Assembly (NCBI GenBank): GCA_036365455.1
Contig: JAWQUS010000004.1
Location: 2,983,501-3,047,500 of the forward strand
From: Macrosoma leucophasiata
Lineage: Eukaryota; Arthropoda; Insecta; Lepidoptera; Hedylidae
DNA: 64,000 nucleotides
Direction: 5' to 3'
The translations under genes and the position numbers were made by a program. The notes under the pieces were generated by a model. The model had not been told where the DNA came from. It saw nothing but the letters and a program-made list of their open reading frames with translations, and made no database searches. This document shows, one piece after another, positions 23,216-33,577 of this stretch (positions within the stretch are counted from its first letter, which is position 1; each line of letters begins with the position of its first letter).

Positions 23216-23268
23216 TGGGTTGCCATTATTAACCCGGATACCGAAATATTTCTTGGCTTTTTAAGGCA

Positions 23269-23338
23269 GAGGTAAATGCATGAATTCAAGCATACATGCA
23301 AACACTCACGATTCGCCGGTTACGTTTTGTTCAGTGTA
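23269..23338 (-). mobile_element. Family B SINE fragment
   Basis: About 70 bases of the B body: AGGCAGAGGTAAATGCATGA to GCCGGTTACGTTTTG. Confidence 0.65.
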
Positions 23339-23339
23339 T

Positions 23340-23980
23340 TAATTTGCTCGTATTCATATTTAAGTGATTAAAATATAATTATTTGTTAAAGGCTTGGCAC
23401 CGACTTCAAACCTATTAGTAAATAGCACATATAAATAATAGGTAGGATATAATTACATTTAATAATTTTTTACTTTTCAGTTTTGAAGTCGGTTTTTCTT
23501 AACGTAGTTATATTTATTTTTACAACTTAAAAAACAGTTCCATTATAATGTACCTACAATAATCTACTCTATAGATGTATTTACAAAACCAAAGCTTTAA
23601 GTATATAAGAATCTTAATGATTAATTACGTGATAAGCTTGATAGCCAATTTAATTATTTTCTATCACATAATTCCTTAAAACATTATTAAAACAATAACA
23701 AAACTGTATAAAACACTGAAAAGACCGATGTAATAAAATCCAGGGGTGAACTCATTATCTCTGTCCATCTACCCGACTCGAACCCGCGACCAGCTGAGCC
23801 TAGCGGCCCGGAACGTTCGTGACTAGAGCACATTTGGCTCATCCTGTTCCCTCTCTCCAATCGCCGTCTCCCTCTAACAAATGCTGGATACAAAGCTCGG
23901 GTAAAAATTCTGCAATGCGACTCGGTAGAGGTCATTGTTATTTTTATGGGTAAATTTCATGATAAACTTTGAAGATTATT
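23340..23980. other. AT-rich DNA, possible tRNA-like scrap
   Basis: No gene. At about 23770-23820 the minus strand has a tRNA-like GGTCGCGGGTTCGAGTCGGG with a degenerate 5' part, probably another SINE scrap. Confidence 0.3.
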
Positions 23981-23982
23981 TG

Positions 23983-24325
23983 ACTGCCTCCGTAGTCTAG
24001 GGGTAGTTGGCTACTATTGCTTCGTTGAAGAGTCTGCTTCGTTGGCTCAGTGGTCGCAATCGCAATGGTGAAGCCTGAGGTCCTGAGTTCGATCCCCAGG
24101 TCAGGAAAATCTTTTTTTTTGGGAGAAAATTCCCAGTAGTAGCGCGGAGTCTGGTCGTGCCTCGGAGAGCACGTAAGGCCGTTGGTCCTGCGCCCGATCT
24201 CTCTCCGGGCGTGTCGGATTGCCGTCCCATCGGGCCATGAGAGTGAGGAAATAGAGAGTGCACCTGCATGTCTTCCGAGTAGTTGGCTAGTCTCCGTTGA
24301 GATTAGCCGCCGTGGCCGAAATTTG
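23983..24325 (+). mobile_element. Family M SINE with fused tRNA-like heads
   Basis: Starts like family B (TGACTGCCTCCGTAGTCTAG, then GGGGTAGTTGGC). At about 24038 a second tRNA-like head begins (GTTGGCTCAGTGGTCGC), and only one B box follows (GAGTTCGATCCCC at 24086). The 200-bp body (AGCGCGGAGTCTGGTCGTG..., GGCCATGAGAGTGAGG) is unlike B. A T9 tract at 24112 lies just after the head, as a Pol III terminator might. Single copy in this window. Confidence 0.6.
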
Positions 24326-24400
24326 GTCTGGAGGACTTTATCTTTTTTCTATATCATGAAGTGTAAAATTAAAATATACCACTTGTGTGTGAACTTATAA

Positions 24401-24690
24401 CATAGAGCCACCGGCACCGGTCGTGGCGGATCGGAGGTGAGTAGCCATATGCAACTTTTCCCTTCTGTCAAAGTACATGACCAAATGGTCCTATGCCTGT
24501 CGCCCGGATACTTAAATGTGCGCGTGATATTGTTTATGCATTTTGTTAATGTCAAGGTGTGAGTTTCGTAGTAATCGACTTTTGTAGTGTGTGTGTGTAC
24601 ACACGTATTTCACCCCGCAAAAATTGACAGACTGTTTTGCATCGGTAAAAAACGCTATGGCTACTCCCCCTCCTCTTACATCACTCCAAA
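24401..24690. mobile_element. Family H hAT-like MITE, one end lost
   Basis: The left end CATAGAGCCACCGGCACCGG is intact. The interior matches the 56.8 kb copy (AAAGTACATGACCAAATGG, CCTGTCGCCCGG, GACAGACTGTTTTGCATCGG, AACGCTATGGCTACTCCC). The right inverted repeat is missing: after CTCCCCCTCCTC the sequence diverges. Confidence 0.65.
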
Positions 24691-24788
24691 GCATTACTGT
24701 AGTATCGTGGGTGGATACGTAATCTAAATGCAGGTCTAACTCTTTAACCCTTCGTCGAATCACAGGGTTGAAATAATGTCGATTTACA

Positions 24789-25034
24789 TTTTTTTTAATG
24801 TAGGTAACCAAGATGGTTAATAAGCATGCAGATCACATTGATGTTATATATATGATGTAACTAAGTACCTAATGACTGCAACTTATAAACATCTACACAA
24901 AAACCAGAGGTCAAATGGAAATGCGTTGCCACCCCTGAGACCTTAGTCCTTATGTTTCTGTGATAGTTATTACGGGGACATACAGTACCATCCAATCGAA
25001 ATACGATAGTGCTTAACACTACCATTTGGCGGTA
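24789..25034 (-). mobile_element. Family A retroposon, old diverged copy
   Basis: The T-run at 24789 starts the tail end. It continues GCAGATCACATTGATGTTAT, CAAATGGAAATGCGTTGCC, GTGATAGTTATTACGGGG, CTACCATTTGGCGG. It belongs to the TTATTACGGGG subfamily. Confidence 0.65.
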
Positions 25035-25049
25035 GATAGATTTATCAAT

Positions 25050-25130
25050 CAATAATCATTTATTTCAGGCAACTATTGGGAGTAAAGGTAAAACAAAAGG
25101 CCCATGTCTATATACCTTATAGACTAACAT
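25050..25130 (-). mobile_element. LINE 3' terminus scrap
   Basis: The minus strand ends AGTTGCCTGAAATAAATGATT, the same terminus as at 7.55 kb. Confidence 0.45.
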
Positions 25131-25162
25131 ACATATGAATTAAAATATTTTAATTAATTTTC

Positions 25163-25481
25163 ACTTTTAACTGCCTCAGTAGCGTAGTGGTAGCAGGCCA
25201 CTACTATTACGCTGGAGGTCCTGGGTTCGATTCCCGGGTCGGGGACTATCAGAGATAACGGTTTTAAATCCTTTATCTCTGCTTCTATTGGGATTTTTCC
25301 ATTTTCTGGAAGTTTCCCAGTACCCCGGAGTTTGGTAATGTGCCCGGAGATGGCAACAGGTTCGCCACCTGTTACATGGGCCAAAAACGTAACCGGCGAG
25401 TCGTGGGTGTTTGCATGTATAATTGAATGCATGCATTTACCTCTGCCTACCCCTTCGGGGATTACAGGCGTGAAGTTACGT
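25163..25481 (+). mobile_element. Family B tRNA SINE with 13-bp target duplication
   Basis: A full-length copy: AACTGCCTCAGTAGCGTAGT, A box, B box GGTTCGATTCCCGG, body, terminus GGCGTGAAGTTACG. It is flanked by the direct repeat TTAATTAATTTTC at 25150-25162 and 25482-25494, which proves a discrete retroposition event. The copy is close to what I infer as the family consensus. Confidence 0.9.
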
Positions 25482-25508
25482 TTAATTAATTTTCGTTTTC
25501 ACAATTGT

Positions 25509-25757
25509 CACTTAACATCAATGTGAGCGTAAGTAATACTGTAGCTTATATACATCGACATGAAACCAGAGATTTCAGTGTAAATGCGTTACCACTCCTG
25601 AGGCCTAAGGTCTTATGCCTCTGTGGCGGAAATTACAGGGCCATACTTTACCACCTGACCGGAACACGATAGTGCAGACACTATAATTTAGCGGCATGTA
25701 GATTAGGTAATGCAGTGGTGCCTACGCCCGCGAGCTCCGCAACAGAAGCTCTACCAT
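25509..25757 (-). mobile_element. Family A retroposon with a small inversion
   Basis: Minus-sense A body from GTAAGTAATACTGTAGC to GAGCTCCGCAACAGAAGC. The tail-proximal CACATTGATGTTAAGTG word appears inverted as CACTTAACATCAATGTG at 25509-25525. Confidence 0.65.
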
Positions 25758-25759
25758 CA

Positions 25760-26115
25760 GTAGTAAAGGAATATTGAAGCCTCTACTGAAGATGCAAAAA
25801 GAAATTTTAATACTCAATTGCAAAACTCGAAGATTTCCTTAGTCGTAAATATAAACACACCTGAAAATTCTACGTTAGACAAAGGATGGTCATCTGACAC
25901 AATCATGATTTAAAGTTTTGCGACTTCACGCCATAGTTATCAGGACATCTTGCGTATCGAACACATGTGGTGGACATTTAGAGTGGCTTTCGCAAGACAG
26001 TGGGAACACAAGCAATGAAAGTAAAAGCCCATGACATGGCATGTCTTAAGCTGTTAAAAGAAAGTTCCTGTCTGGTTTTCTGTTAAACTGTTAAGGAAAA
26101 AGTTCCTGCCTGGTT
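25760..26115. repeat. First of two diverged local duplicates
   Basis: The segment 25880-25980 (AAAGGATGGTCATCTGACAC, CACGCCATAGTTATCAGGAC) matches 26820-26935 (AAAGGATGGTCACGCGATAC, CACGCCATCC..., GTTATCAGGACGTC). The copies are clearly diverged and about 950 bp apart. No coding signal recognised. Confidence 0.45.
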
Positions 26116-26116
26116 A

Positions 26117-26353
26117 ACTGCCTTAGTAGCCCAGTAGTAACAGGCCACTACTACTACACTGGGATGCTGGGTTCGAGTCCCGGGTCAGGAACTAGAAAAT
26201 TGAATTTTTCTATTTTCTTGAAGTTTCCCAAAATCTACCTTTTACATGTAGCAAAATATAATGGGCTTATCGTGGGTGTTTGCATGTATGTATGCTTGAA
26301 TTAATGCATTTACCTCTGTCTATCCCTTCGGGAATCACAGGCGTGAAGTTAGG
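26117..26353 (+). mobile_element. Family B tRNA SINE, internally deleted
   Basis: Head AACTGCCTTAGTAGCCCAGT with B box GGTTCGAGTCCCGG. The body lacks about 80 bases (the stimulus ATCTCTG and CGGAGATGGC blocks). The terminus GGCGTGAAGTTAGG is present. Confidence 0.75.
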
Positions 26354-26476
26354 TTTTTCCTGTCTGTTTTTGATTTCGGTTCTCGTCACACTTACGTATC
26401 GGAGATAAGCATGTCATCAAGAAACTATCGTAGGACAGTTGGATCAATACATGTTTTGAAAGTAAAATTCCTGAGG

Positions 26477-26652
26477 TACTACCACCATCTCTTATGGCAG
26501 ATTTATTTCGGTCTTCCTTTGTTTTGACGTTTATCAAACGTCAAGGCAAATATAGATTTTAATAAGAGTGCTCTAAAGCTCACTTTTCGTTGATCGCCAT
26601 ACGTGAAAACAAAGTAAGATTGCATTAAGACTGCTATAAGAGATGGTGGTAC
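26477..26652. mobile_element. 176-bp MITE with 22-25-bp terminal inverted repeats
   Basis: The left end GTACTACCACCATCTCTTAT and right end ATAAGAGATGGTGGTAC are inverted repeats of 22-25 bp with two differences. The middle contains the palindrome TTGACGTTT-ATC-AAACGTCAA (26526-26546). Target duplication not clear. The superfamily cannot be told from this copy. Confidence 0.6.
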
Positions 26653-26754
26653 GGGCCAGGGACAGAATATTCTGATAGAATATTTGGCTTTTGATCATTA
26701 GCAGTCATCACTGACCGGCCTGAAGATATAAGAATCTGGTAAAGCAAAATCTTA

Positions 26755-27480
26755 AAGTTTCTCACGTAGACTGGAAAATTCGGAGACACGAACGACCTTC
26801 CGCAAATCCTCGATAAGCGAAAGGATGGTCACGCGATACAACCATGATTAAAAATCAGCAAGATCACGCCATCCATTGACACAGAGTTATCAGGACGTCA
26901 CTTGCGTGTCGGCGCCACGTGGGCAGGTCTAGCCGTTATGTGTACTGTTCACGCTAGCACGCAAGCACCGCACGCATGCTTATGCGTGGTCAAGCTTTGG
27001 TAAGGCACGCCAGGATTTCGTATGTAAGTCTGTGACGTCTTCGCTTACCTTGGCCTTTTCATCTTTCGTGACAGCTGGCTGGTTTATGGGTGCATTTTTT
27101 AAGATTCTGTTACAGAGATATTAGGCTATAAATTGTTCATATTTTTGGGTGGTACAGAGATGGTTTTAAAAGGTTTAAGCAGTGTCTTATCTAGTTTTTA
27201 AAACTATTGACTGTTTACATTCTGGTCTGTTTTGCGTATGTGGTAAAAAATGAGTGGTTTGGACCACTTGCTTTATCATTTAGTGGAAGTGTCTTGACAG
27301 GCACTACAGCGTTTGCAATGGCGGTTGTTTTATACCGAGACGCCGCTGCCCATCCTGTAGTAAATATAATAATTATTTACTGTCGCCCTATGGAAATGTT
27401 TGTTCGGTTAACTGACAGTATGTATTAGCGGCAAAATTCTCTTCCATTAGAGGATGAAGGGGTCCCGACACCGTTTCAAG
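26755..27480. other. Second local duplicate, then unassigned DNA
   Basis: 26820-26935 is the partner of the 25.88 kb segment. A 73-codon frame at 27207-27428 has a hydrophobic start (MTVYILVCFAYVV) but no family resemblance, and I do not call it a gene. Confidence 0.35.
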
Positions 27481-27496
27481 TCCCACTGCCTTTTTT

Positions 27497-27741
27497 TTGT
27501 TGGTAGAGCTCCAGTGATGAAGCTCGTGGGCGTAGGCACCAACGCATTACAACGCAGCACTATCATGTACCTGTTAGGTGGTAATGCACGGCCCTGTAAT
27601 TTCCGGCACAGAGGCATAACAACTTAGGCCTCAGAAGTGGTAACGCATCGGCATTTTGACCATGTTCTTTGTGTAAGTGTCGATAGGCTGCAGTCATTAC
27701 TTAACATCAATGTGAACTGCATTCCTGTTTACCACTTCATT
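27497..27741 (+). mobile_element. Family A retroposon, nearly full
   Basis: From GTTGGTAGAGCTCCAGTGAT to TACCACTTCATTCTGCC. About 40 bases near the GCCGCTAAATGGTAGTG block are deleted, and no A tail is left. Confidence 0.75.
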
Positions 27742-27764
27742 CTGCCATGATTAAAAAAACTATG

Positions 27765-28145
27765 TTCAAAATCGATAAGCCTCAACTAAGCGTCATAAAA
27801 CCCGTAGTGTATTAATATTAAATTCGCAAGCAAAATCTTTAATTTCTTCAAACCAATCATTACATACGTTTCGGCGGGTCCAACCGAGAATTACTGAGTC
27901 GAAACTAACAATGAGATATGGTAATTTGTCGATCGCATACCGTACTATTATTTGCTAAATTCATAATGTTAAAATGTTTAGCCCATTTTCGAAGGTCATT
28001 CTTGATTTTGCAATGCACTGCTACTTGTTTTAGGTTGATCCCTTACCGGATTTAGAAAATACAAAATATGTAAGTTATAAGTGCCTGAGATTTTTATGTG
28101 TGTTCATCGATTATTTTGAGATGTCATAATTGTGATGGTTTAATG
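27765..28145. other. No gene seen
   Basis: AT-rich unique-looking DNA. Confidence 0.3.
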
Positions 28146-28230
28146 TTTTTAGGGAACCGTAAAAAAATAGAACCCTTATAGATTCATCTTGTCTGTGTGT
28201 CCGTCCATCCGTCCGAATGTCACAGCCATT
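28145..28230 (+). mobile_element. Family F fragment
   Basis: GTTTTTAGGGAACCGTAAAA, AGAACCCTTATAG, TCTGTGTGTCCGTCC. Confidence 0.5.
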
Positions 28231-28351
28231 TGTACTCGAAAACTATTGAGGACTACATTCTTGAAACTCAACATAAAGATGTGTTTTGTGAACCGCTTTA
28301 TGATTATTATAAAACAATAATAAATGTATCTTTATAATCTATACAAGTAAA

Positions 28352-28690
28352 TACAATTGTAGTGTCTGTTTGAATTATAAAAATAACCGCTTTTTACTAA
28401 ATGCATATGTATCTGTATACATACATATGCATTTAGTAAAAAGCGTGTATACGGTACATATACCAAAACATTTTTTTTTACAATTTTCGTCTGTCTATCT
28501 GTCTGTCTGTTTGGCGGGGCTAATCTTGGGAACGGCTGTACCGATTTTGACGGGACTTTCACCGGCAGATAGCTGATGTAATAAGGAGTAACTTAGGCTA
28601 CTTTTATACTAGCTGCGACTTCGTCCGGGTAGATACTGAACAATCGTAAATTCTCACGCGTGCGAAGTCGCGGGCACAGCCAGTTGAAAC
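28352..28690 (-). mobile_element. E-type repeat with internal fold-back
   Basis: On the minus strand this matches the E copies at 43.0 and 58.75 kb: conserved end around GGGCACAGC...CTAGTATAAAA, AAAGTCCCGTCAAAATCGGT, a CAGACAGACAGATAGACAGA tract, ACCGTATACACGC, GCGGTTATTTT. At its distal end 28388-28412 and 28421-28445 are 25-bp perfect inverted arms (CGCTTTTTACTAAATGCATA...) around an 8-base loop, found only in this copy. Confidence 0.65.
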
Positions 28691-28699
28691 TAAAATAGC

Positions 28700-29160
28700 A
28701 GGATATTTGTAGACATTGAGTCTTTGAAGATTACATTGATGTTTCTATCACCGTATTTTCTCAAAGTCAATCGTTTCAAAGTTAGATACTTCTAGCCACC
28801 AGAGGTAATACCTACCTACAAATAATTAATGATCAATACTAACTAAACTTAGATATTAATACGTTATCTGGAGAAAATTGAAAATTAACTGTATAGCTTA
28901 CAAGATTTCAATTATATCATCAAGGTTCCGATTATCGGGGTAAGTAGAAAGGATTATTTATCTGTTTCATGTCCGTTATTTATCCGTTGACTATTTATTA
29001 TAGCTCCGTTGTTTATAGCTTCTTACGTTTAACGATGACGTGTTTATTGGTGCAGCACTCGACGAAACGACGTAAGTCTAGTATTGTGATTTTAGGTTTT
29101 GTAAAATATTTTTCGTGTATTATGAATTATACTAATATTGTTGTTCAACATATGCAATTT
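28700..29160. other. No gene seen
   Basis: AT-rich unique-looking DNA. Confidence 0.3.
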
Positions 29161-29165
29161 TTTTT

Positions 29166-29292
29166 GTGGACTAAGGTAGCTCAGCTGGGAGAGCCACTGG
29201 ACTAGTGATCCCAGTGGTCGCAGGTTTAAATGCCGCCTGAAGATTTATTTTTTCTGTAAATAATTTTACTCGCATAATATATGTTATTGCGA
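29166..29292 (+). mobile_element. Family D tRNA-like element, single copy
   Basis: ACTAAGGTAGCTCAGCTGGG with A box, CCCAGTGGTCGCAGGTTTAA for the T arm and B box, GCCTGAAG, then tail TTTATTTTTTCTG and ACTCGCATAATATATGTTATTGCG. The order is core then tail. Confidence 0.65.
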
Positions 29293-29299
29293 AAAATCT

Positions 29300-29545
29300 A
29301 ATAAGTATAATAAAACCAAATATTATAAACGTATTATTTACAGTCATATTTTTCAGTGAGTACCGCAACCTATAGATATCTTACACAAAAACCGAAGGTC
29401 AAAATACAGAATTTGTTTTAGTATTCAAAAATACGTAATTATTCACCCCGTTCAAAGATTTATGTCAACTGCGTTTAGCACAGTATTTCATCACTCAATC
29501 ATCTCCAATACGTAATGATTTTTTTTGTATTAATAACTAATTACA
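29300..29545. other. No gene seen
   Basis: Possible A-family scrap at 29354-29405 (GAGTACCGCAACCTATAGATATC, ACCGAAGGTCAAAATACAGA). Confidence 0.3.
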
Positions 29546-29640
29546 TTTATTTATTTATTTATTTGTCACACCAACAAGGCGATCACTGATACATATTAAT
29601 AAGATAAACATTAAAAAAAATCATGCTAAGTGACACCTCA
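29545..29640 (-). mobile_element. LINE 3' end with AAAT tandem tail
   Basis: On the minus strand, sequence reading GATCGCCTTGTTGGTGTGACA ends in AAATAAATAAATAAATAA. A short tandem tail suggests a non-LTR element terminus. Confidence 0.4.
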
Positions 29641-29704
29641 GTTATAGGTGTAAACATCAATACATAAATTACATAATGAAAATAAGTGAAAACTTATTAT
29701 TAAA

Positions 29705-29825
29705 TTTGTATGTATGTATGTATGTATCTTCACTCCAGGTCCCTAACGGGTAGGCAGAGAGTGTAGAGCGCCAGATATCCCGGTCCTCACATACCTCCCG
29801 TGCCTCGTCTACCTTCATCATTCAT
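29705..29825. repeat. (TATG)n tract and dispersed repeat scrap
   Basis: 29707-29728 is TATG repeated. It is followed by CACTCCAGGTCCCTAACGGG and TAGGCAGAGAGTGTAGAG, a scrap that I recall as dispersed in Lepidoptera. Confidence 0.45.
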
Positions 29826-30085
29826 CTTATTATAGCCCAAAAATATTGATAATAAGACTTACTCACTTTTGTCCAGAGCCGTATAAGCCCAGCATACACG
29901 ACTGCAACTGATATATGTCTCAATTATCGTATCGGCTATGCAAGCGCAGTGGGGGATTGCATTCAATATAGAACTGGCCTTAGATTTTATTATGCCACCA
30001 TACATTATTCGTTAATTTGGGATAAATTATTTGGTTTATTCGCTTTAATATATGAAAAATGGATTTCGATTTTGTTTTGTACTGG

Positions 30086-30129
30086 ACGGAACATCTTTCG
30101 CGTGGCGAACCACGCGAAAGATGTTCCGT
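30086..30129. repeat. Perfect 20-bp hairpin
   Basis: ACGGAACATCTTTCGCGTGG (30086-30105), loop CGAA, and its exact complement at 30110-30129. Confidence 0.95.
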
Positions 30130-30377
30130 AAATAAAAAATATTATAAATAACATCATGATATAATAATTTTAGGTCACTGGGCTGTAATTTAATGATTCT
30201 TAAAACTTTTTTTTTTTTAATTAAAATATTTCGTTGCTCTGACGAAGGTAGGCATACATACATACGTACTATCATAACATTACCTAAAAGTAAATTGCGT
30301 GTAGAGAGTTTTTTAGACCGAGTACATTGCATCAAAGGGATATCAAAATTTTCAAACCTAGGAATAAAACCCGGGTC

Positions 30378-30598
30378 CTCAGCATACATCGAAATACCCT
30401 CGATTCGCCAGCTTCGTTTTAGCCCACGTAACAGGTGGTGAGCCTGGCACATTACCGAACTCCTAGGTTCTGGGAAACTTCGTGAAAATTAAAAAATCCT
30501 AAGTGAGCCCGATATAAACGATTTCACACCGTTATCTCTGATAGTCCCTGACCCGGGAATCGAACCCCAGTGTAGTAGAAGTAGCTTGCTACCACTAA
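30378..30598 (-). mobile_element. Family B SINE, diverged copy
   Basis: CAGCATACATCGAAATACCC, GCCCACGTAACAGGTGGTGAGCC, TTATCTCTGATAGTCCCTGACCCGGG, CTTGCTACCACTAAAC. A short deletion removes the CTGGAGGTCC part of the head. Confidence 0.65.
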
Positions 30599-30600
30599 AC

Positions 30601-30637
30601 TTTTTTTATGTAATGGAAATAGCAAACAAGCATGCAT
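30601..30637 (-). mobile_element. Family A tail scrap
   Basis: T-run, ATGTAATGGAAATAGCAAAC, AAGCATGCA: the last 37 bases of an A element, interrupted by the plus-strand A copy that follows. Confidence 0.65.
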
Positions 30638-30638
30638 C

Positions 30639-30896
30639 TACTGGTGGTAGAGCTCCAGTGACGAAGCTCGCGGGCGTAGGCACCACCGCATTACCAAATA
30701 GATATACTTGCCGCTAAATGGTAGTGTTCAGCACTATCGTGTTCCGGTCGGGTGGTAATGTACCTACGGCCCTGTAATTTGCGGCACAGAGGCATAACAC
30801 CTTAGTCCTCAGGAGTGGTAACGCATCTGCATTTTGACCTTGGTCTTCGTGTAGGTCCTTGTTTACCACTTCCACTAAATAAAAAAGTGCAGTTTA
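30639..30896 (+). mobile_element. Family A retroposon, nearly full
   Basis: TACTGGTGGTAGAGCTCC to TTTACCACTTCCACTAAATAAAAAA. It lacks the TCTATAGGCTGCAGTCATCA part near its 3' end (30865). Confidence 0.8.
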
Positions 30897-32330
30897 CATT
30901 GATGTTAAGTGATGACTGAAGCCTATAGACACTCACACAAAGACCGAGGTCAAAATGCAGATGCGTTACCACTCCTGAGACCTGAAGTGTTATGCCCCTG
31001 GCACCGGCCGTACATTACCACCTGACCGGAACACGATAGTGCTGAACACTACCATTTAGCAGCAGATAAATTATTTAAGGGAACTCTACCACCAGTGAAA
31101 GAGTTCCAAATGTAGGAGTCTTTTCTCCACGACCTAAGAATCAAACCCGAAGCTCAGCGTAGCAGTAGCATTGTAACATTTTTATTTTATGTTATTGAAG
31201 TGGCAAACAAGCATGCAGTTTACATTGATGTTAAGTGATGACTGAAGCCTATAGACACTCACACAAAGACCGAGGTCAAAATGCAGATGCGTTACCACTC
31301 CTGAGACCTGAAGTGTTATGCCCCTGGCACCGGCCGTACATTACCACCTGACCGGAACACGATAGTGCTGAACACTACCATTTAGCAGCAGAAAAATAAT
31401 GTAATGGAACTCTACCACCAGTGAAAGAGTTCCAAGTGTAAGTGTCTTCTCCACGACCTAAGAATCAAACCCGAAGCTCAGCGTAGCAGTAGCCTTGTAA
31501 CATTTTTATTTTATGTTACTGAAGTGGCAAACAAGCATGCAGTTCACATTGATGTTAAGTGATGACTGCAGCCTATAGACACTCACACAAAGACCGAGGT
31601 CAAAATGCAGATGCGTTAACACCTAAGAATCAAACCCGAAGCTCAGCGTAGCAGTAGCCTTGTAACATTTTTATTTTATGTTACTGAAGTGGCAAACAAG
31701 CATGCAGTTCACATTGATGTTAAGTGATGACTGCAGCCTATAGACACTCACACAAAGACCGAGGTCAAAATGCAGATGCGTTAACACCTAAGAATCAAAC
31801 CCGAAGCTCAGCGTAGCAGTAGCCTTGTAACATTTTTATTTTATGTTACTGAAGTGGCAAACAAGCATGCAGTTCACATTGATGTTAAGTGATGACTGCA
31901 GCCTATAGACACTCACACAAAGACCGAGGTCAAAATGCAGATGCGTTAACACCTAAGAATCAAACCCGAAGCTCAGCGTAGCAGTAGCCTTGTAACATTT
32001 TTATTTTATGTTACTGAAGTGGCAAACAAGCATGCAGTTCACATTGATGTTAAGTGATGACTGCAGCCTATAGACACTCACACAAAGACCGAGGTCAAAA
32101 TGCAGATGCGTTACCACCTAAGAATCAAACCCGAAGCTCAGCGTAGCAGTAGCCTTGTAACATTTTTATTTTATGTTACTGAAGTGGCAAACAAGCATGC
32201 AGTTCACATTGATGTTAAATGACGACTGCAGCCTATAGACACTCACACAAAGACCGAGGTCAAAATGCAGATGCGTTACCACCTAAGAATCAAACCCGAA
32301 GCTCAGCGTAGCAGTAGCCTGGTAACACTT
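30897..32330. repeat. Composite tandem array (318-324-bp, then 165-bp units)
   Basis: Units join a minus-sense family A 3' half (GCAGTTCACATTGATGTTAA to GCAGATGCGTTA) to a decayed B-like tRNA head read on the minus strand (ACCTAAGAATCAAACCCGAA, GCTCAGCGTAGCAGTAGCC). Two long units (starts near 30897 and 31215) keep the whole A body. Five short units of exactly 165 bp start at 31456, 31621, 31786, 31951 and 32116, plus a partial unit from 32281. Units differ by only a few bases (GTTAACACC in the first three, GTTACCACC in the last two). Confidence 0.9.
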
Positions 32331-32697
32331 GCCAACAACAGTTTATGGCAAGGATTTATTGACACGACACCAATGTTCCTCGAAGCTCAACTGAGCCGAC
32401 ACAATTTTGGACATCGAAACTACATGTAAACGGATACTAAACATTTTGCTGTACACACAACAAAAAAATATACACCAAAATCGCTCTTAAACCAAAGCCT
32501 TTAAATACCAAAATAAAATAGTTGCAAAGCAAAAAAAACCGCAATCAAAATTCAGACTTATTACCAAGGTATTGAGCTAGTTCTGCAAAGTGTCTTCGAT
32601 AAGCCAAGATCCGGTATAGAATTACTAAACCGAAGAGTTTTCCATGTCATTAAACAGTTAACATCTGTACGTCAAATCGTATTGGACCGCCGAGTGG

Positions 32698-32745
32698 CGT
32701 TTTAGGGTTCCGTAGAGAAATTTAAAAATTGGATCTTCTATTTTT
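32698..32745 (+). mobile_element. Family F scrap
   Basis: GTTTTAGGGTTCCGTAGAGA at the left of the A copy, which has interrupted it. Confidence 0.4.
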
Positions 32746-33080
32746 TTTTGTAAGGAAGGTGGCAAACAAGTCTGCTGCTCACATTGATGTTAAGTGATGA
32801 CTGCAGCCTACAGACGTATACACAAAAACCAGAGGTAAAAATGTAGATGCCACCCCTGAGACCTAAGTTGTTATGTTTATGTGATAGTTATTACGGGGCC
32901 ATATATTGTTACCACTCCTGAGGCCTAAGGCCTAATGCCTCTGTGCCGGAAATTACAGGATCTTACATTGCCACCTGACCGGAACACGATAGTGCTGAGA
33001 ACTACCATTTAGCGGCAAGTATATTAGGTAATGCGGTGGTGCGTATGCCCGCGAACACTGGAGCTCCACCACCAGTGTTT
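32741..33080 (-). mobile_element. Two stacked family A copies
   Basis: The first 165 bases are an old-subfamily A tail half (TGTGATAGTTATTACGGGGCC). At about 32910 a main-subfamily piece continues from GTTACCACTCCTGAGGCC to GAGCTCCACCACCAGTG. The CACTCCTGAG block is therefore passed twice, as after recombination or nested insertion between two A copies. Confidence 0.65.
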
Positions 33081-33089
33081 TTTATTTTA

Positions 33090-33570
33090 TATTAATCCCT
33101 TGAAATGGGGCTTATTGACATTTTTAGCCAATTTTAGAGCATTATAAGTGTCATTGAGAATACTACCAATTAAAAAAATAAACCACTTCTTAGTACAGAG
33201 TAATAAATTCTAACTAAAACATCAAGGAATCTTCATCGGTTTGTTTGAAGAAAATGGATACTTGCAGAACTCTCTGTCACTCAAACATTTTGCATTTCAT
33301 AAAAATTATTTCTACGGCACCCATAACTGAGCACGGTTCACGCTTAACCAATTTTTTTACTCATTTTTCAAGAGGTGATGGACTGGATCTTGACTTGAGT
33401 TTTGAGATAAAGTCAAGTGCTTGTAGCTTCTGTATTAACAAACCGTATTGGATACAGTTGACATATTTTAAGACTTGGAAATAGACTATCAGCGATTACG
33501 TTCAAAATTAAAATAAATTTGTTTATTTATTTTAGGTGAATTTGCATTTTATAAGGCTTAATTTTTTTTA
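33090..33570. other. No gene seen
   Basis: AT-rich. The 79-codon frame at 33245-33484 has no recognised domain. Confidence 0.3.
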
Positions 33571-33577
33571 TTTTATA

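Noticed and set aside
25154..25436. Similar short proteins at 1.0, 22.2, 25.2 and 51.5 kb (HDSPVTFL, GHITKLRGTGKLPENGK)
   Set aside because: They are translations of the family B SINE body in one frame and explain the recurring peptide.
30045..30452. 135-codon minus-strand frame
   Set aside because: Made of the 30.1 kb hairpin, AT-rich DNA and an inverted B SINE. A chance frame.
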